From Acidimicrobiales bacterium (GTDB taxonomy: Bacteria > Actinomycetota > Acidimicrobiia > Acidimicrobiales > VFJN01): a stretch of 6,201 bases of DNA. The stretch spans positions 1 to 6,201 of the forward strand of contig JAFGPU010000118.1 in the NCBI GenBank assembly GCA_016936035.1. Reading direction: 5' to 3'. Within the stretch, counting starts at the first letter, position 1. Every line of letters starts with the position of its first letter. The notes beneath the pieces are model-generated. The model ran no database searches and had not been told where the DNA came from. It worked only from the letters and a program-made list of their open reading frames with translations. Below, piece by piece: positions 5,221-6,201 of the stretch. A program made the translations under genes and the position numbers.

Positions 5221-6201
5221 CCCGTCGGTGGCCTGGCCTGCGGTCGCCGCCGCGACCAGGGCGATGAGCTCGTCGCCGTAGGCAGCCAGCTTCGCCGGCC
5301 CGATGCCGGGACAGGCGGACAAGGCCCTGGTGGTGGTGGGCCGGCGCTCGGCGATGCCCACGAGGTGGCGGTCGTTGATGACGACGTAGGCGGGCACCCC
5401 GTCGGCCTTGCTGCGCTGCCGGCGCCACTCGCGCAGTGCGGACTCGACCCGCGCGGCCTCGGGGCCCGAGGCCGGCGGCGCCGGCGCTGCCGACCGGCCG
5501 CGACGCTGGCGGAGCGCGGGCGTGGCCGTCGCCGCGGTGTCGTCGGTGGCGGCCTCGGCGAGCTCGTCGGGGGTGGCGTCGCGGGCGAGCTCGTCGAGGA
5601 ACGGCGACGGGCGCGAGGCGTCGGCGAGCACCGCCACCTGTCCGATGCCCCGGGTGATGGCCACGTGGAACACCCGCCGCTCCTCCTCCACCGCCGCCCG
5701 TCCCTGGGCGAGCCGGTGGGGCATGACCCCCTCGGTGGCGCCGAAGACCGCCACGCGCGGCCACTCGCGCCCCTTGACCCGGTGCACGGTCGACAGCACC
5801 ACGCCGGCGGGACCGTCGTCGTCGCGGGTGAGCGCACGGCGCAACCAGGGCTCGAAGCCGGCGACGTCGGGGTGGAGGTCGGCCACCCCGAGCAGGCCCT
5901 CGAGGTCGTCGCGGTGCGACTGGCCCTCGCCCCCGCCGGAGGCGTCGAGCAGGTCGACCGCCCGGCCCAGGCCCACGACGTCGCGCACGTGCTCGAGCAC
6001 CTCGCGGGTGCTGCCGGCGCGGCCCACCGCGGCGAGGCCGCCGAGGTCGGTCGCCAGGTCGGCGAGCTTGTCGGCCACCTTGGCGTCGTCGATGCGCTCG
6101 GAGGCGCGCACGACGTCGTCGATGGTGCAGCACCGGGCGAGCCACTTGTCGATCCACCGGGGCAACCCGCGGCTGGGGCGGCGGTGGACCTCGCTGAGGT
6201 C
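5209..6201 (-). CDS. UvrD/Rep-type SF1 DNA helicase with HRDC domain (C-terminal 330 residues, 5' end beyond the right edge)
   Basis: This is the C-terminal part of an ATP-dependent 3'-5' DNA helicase; the frame stays open to the window edge, so the Walker A and other N-terminal motifs are outside. Visible are the motif V block VVLSTVHRVKGREW (5802-5761), then VAVFGATEGVMPH, and motif VI EEERRVFHVAITRG (5688-5647) with the arginine that contacts ATP. An Ala/Pro-rich linker leads to a C-terminal HRDC domain (about 5455-5245, ending in CPGIGPAKLAAYGDELIALV), an accessory nucleic-acid-binding module. This combination matches the actinobacterial UvrD2 group, which acts in DNA repair and replication maintenance. 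The tetracysteine zinc motif known between motif VI and HRDC in mycobacterial UvrD2 is not present here. It lies 11 bp upstream of the third TetR gene. Confidence 0.9.
   Translation of the reverse strand, partial: DLSEVHRRPSRGLPRWIDKWLARCCTIDDVVRASERIDDAKVADKLADLATDLGGLAAVGRAGSTREVLEHVRDVVGLGRAVDLLDASGGGEGQSHRDDLEGLLGVADLHPDVAGFEPWLRRALTRDDDGPAGVVLSTVHRVKGREWPRVAVFGATEGVMPHRLAQGRAAVEEERRVFHVAITRGIGQVAVLADASRPSPFLDELARDATPDELAEAATDDTAATATPALRQRRGRSAAPAPPASGPEAARVESALREWRRQRSKADGVPAYVVINDRHLVGIAERRPTTTRALSACPGIGPAKLAAYGDELIALVAAATAGQATDGRER

Noticed and set aside
4463..6157. Long open frame joining the third TetR with the region upstream as one 564-residue protein
   Set aside because: The part upstream of the TetR start is the wrong frame of the helicase, giving a low-complexity Arg-rich product. 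The helicase frame has clear motif V, motif VI and HRDC and ends before the TetR ATG.

Overview
This is a dense, very GC-rich window (third codon positions almost all G or C) with actinobacterial traits. It has GTG starts, 4-base start/stop overlaps, a SF1 helicase with an HRDC tail, many TetR-family regulators, and promoters that appear to start transcription at or within a few bases of the start codon. The protein flavour (TetR, SDR, alpha/beta hydrolase, carotenoid oxygenase) suggests a soil or marine actinobacterium, perhaps of the Acidimicrobiia. That assignment is a guess; there is no rRNA or marker gene. No RNA genes, insertion sequences, CRISPR arrays or phage genes were seen, and no gene-free stretch exceeds 100 bases.

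Layout, left to right. (1) Minus strand, 1-1294: a two-gene operon of an NAD-type short-chain dehydrogenase followed, with a 4-base overlap, by a serine alpha/beta hydrolase that runs off the left edge. (2) 1295-1393: a divergent control region with a perfect 7-3-7 palindrome, a second weaker palindrome and -10/-35-like boxes for both directions. (3) Plus strand, 1394-1999: a TetR regulator, probably the repressor of the divergent pair. (4) 1995-2030: two tandem 15-bp TetR-type operators on a 21-bp pitch. They enclose a TTGACA-N17-GACAGT promoter whose predicted transcription start is the A of the next ATG. (5) Plus strand, 2031-4422: a three-gene operon in which each start overlaps the previous stop. 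It encodes a four-helix membrane protein of unknown function, a second TetR regulator and a complete carotenoid cleavage oxygenase with its four iron-binding histidines. (6) A 40-bp convergent gap. (7) Minus strand, 4463-6201: a third TetR regulator, 11 bp downstream of the C-terminal 330 residues of a UvrD-like helicase with an HRDC domain that continues past the right edge.

How the parts may work together (inference): each of the two metabolic units sits beside a TetR regulator and a good palindromic operator, so both look ligand-induced. The SDR/hydrolase pair resembles the two halves of the mycobacterial fusion protein EphD, split and in the opposite order. The membrane protein/TetR/oxygenase operon looks like a self-contained inducible module for cleaving a hydrophobic, double-bond-containing substrate (apocarotenoid or stilbene-like). 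The membrane protein is the unexplained member. The helicase and third TetR are probably a separate unit.
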